A DNA stretch of 30,698 nucleotides from Bacillota bacterium (GTDB lineage Bacteria; Bacillota; Clostridia; Christensenellales; JAEXRW01): NCBI GenBank assembly GCA_023454175.1, contig JAEXRW010000026.1, forward strand, positions 1 through 30,698, given 5' to 3'. Below are positions 30,582 to 30,698 of this stretch, piece by piece; the first letter of the stretch is position 1; every line of letters starts with the position of its first letter. The position numbers were made by a program, and so were the translations under genes. The notes beneath the pieces are model-generated. The model was not told the DNA's origin. It saw only the letters and a list, made by a program, of their open reading frames with translations, and searched no databases.

Positions 30582-30698
30582 TGTATAGACTGGTAACATA
30601 GTTTACAAAAAAGCCGGGGACATAGTTTACAGTTTTCAATACAATTAGGGCATAAGGTGGAAGGAGATGAGCCGTATGCCCTGGAAGGAGAAAACTGT
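30582..30698 (+). mobile_element. Left end of an IS481-family insertion sequence (cut by window edge)
   Basis: The segment contains two direct copies of acatagtttaca (30596-30607 and 30620-30631), the arrangement tggtaacatagtttac ... ggggacatagtttac that I associate with ends of IS481-type elements, where they serve as transposase sites. A transposase start follows. The exact outer boundary (about 30582) is a guess, and the right end is outside the window. Confidence 0.65.
30676..30698 (+). CDS. IS481-family transposase, N-terminal fragment
   Basis: Only the first codons are in the window: MPWKEKT, preceded by an aaggag site 9 bases upstream. M-P-W-K-E is the usual opening of IS481-family DDE transposases, which start with a helix-turn-helix region before the integrase-like catalytic core. 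An in-frame ATG at 30667 (MSRMPWKEKT) is an alternative but lies directly on the ribosome site. The rest of the gene is beyond the window edge. Confidence 0.6.

Overview
The window looks like a chromosomal segment from an anaerobic member of the Clostridia (Bacillota), probably gut-associated. The evidence is the recF / remB / gyrB / gyrA neighbourhood, a Clostridia-style set of small dispersed hairpin repeats, Gram-positive ribosome binding sites, several TTG starts, and high-GC housekeeping genes beside AT-rich accessory genes. I cannot name a genus. None of the functional calls has been checked by database search; they rest on motifs and family knowledge.

Layout. 1-5.2 kb is an accessory stretch: an MFS transporter, a transglutaminase-like lipoprotein, a CPBP-family membrane protease and a small methyltransferase. 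Three copies of a tRNA-Ser-like repeat separate the last of these and lead up to a real tRNA-Ser(GCU). 5.2-8.6 kb, minus strand, is a translation block: argS, serS, then tRNA-Ser(UGA) and tRNA-Ser(GCU) under their own strong promoter. 8.8-12.4 kb holds an unknown two-helix membrane protein with a paired-Cys motif, a 29-residue membrane peptide, and a minus-strand cluster of related multi-helix membrane proteins downstream of a PPOX-type flavoprotein; the last cluster gene is split by a frameshift in a run of seven T. 12.5-15.1 kb has a small unknown gene, uppP (cell-wall lipid carrier recycling) and divergent ychF.

15.2-16.3 kb is a T-poor, repeat-rich stretch with one zinc-ribbon gene. 16.3-19.7 kb is an AT-rich type II restriction-modification cassette: a Sau3AI/MutH-type endonuclease and a Vsr-type mismatch endonuclease, divergent from a cytosine-5 methyltransferase. 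The predicted methyltransferase promoter carries the only GATC of the divergent intergenic region inside its -35 box. 19.8-27.8 kb is the gyrase/recF region. remB-gyrB-(Dabb)-(GNAT)-gyrA run on the minus strand and recF runs on the plus strand, so recF is inverted relative to the usual recF-remB-gyrB-gyrA order. About 1 kb of hairpin repeats, including a 160-bp tandem duplication, lies between remB and recF.

27.8-30.7 kb has a GNAT acetyltransferase, two overlapping flavodoxin-fold genes (one with an iron-sulfur-type Cys motif), further repeat copies, and the left end of an IS481-family insertion sequence cut by the window edge.

The most interesting items are the tRNA-Ser-like repeat array with cargo genes between its copies, the GATC-bearing promoter of the R-M methyltransferase, the split membrane gene at a homopolymer, and hairpin repeat families whose stems differ in sequence while staying paired.
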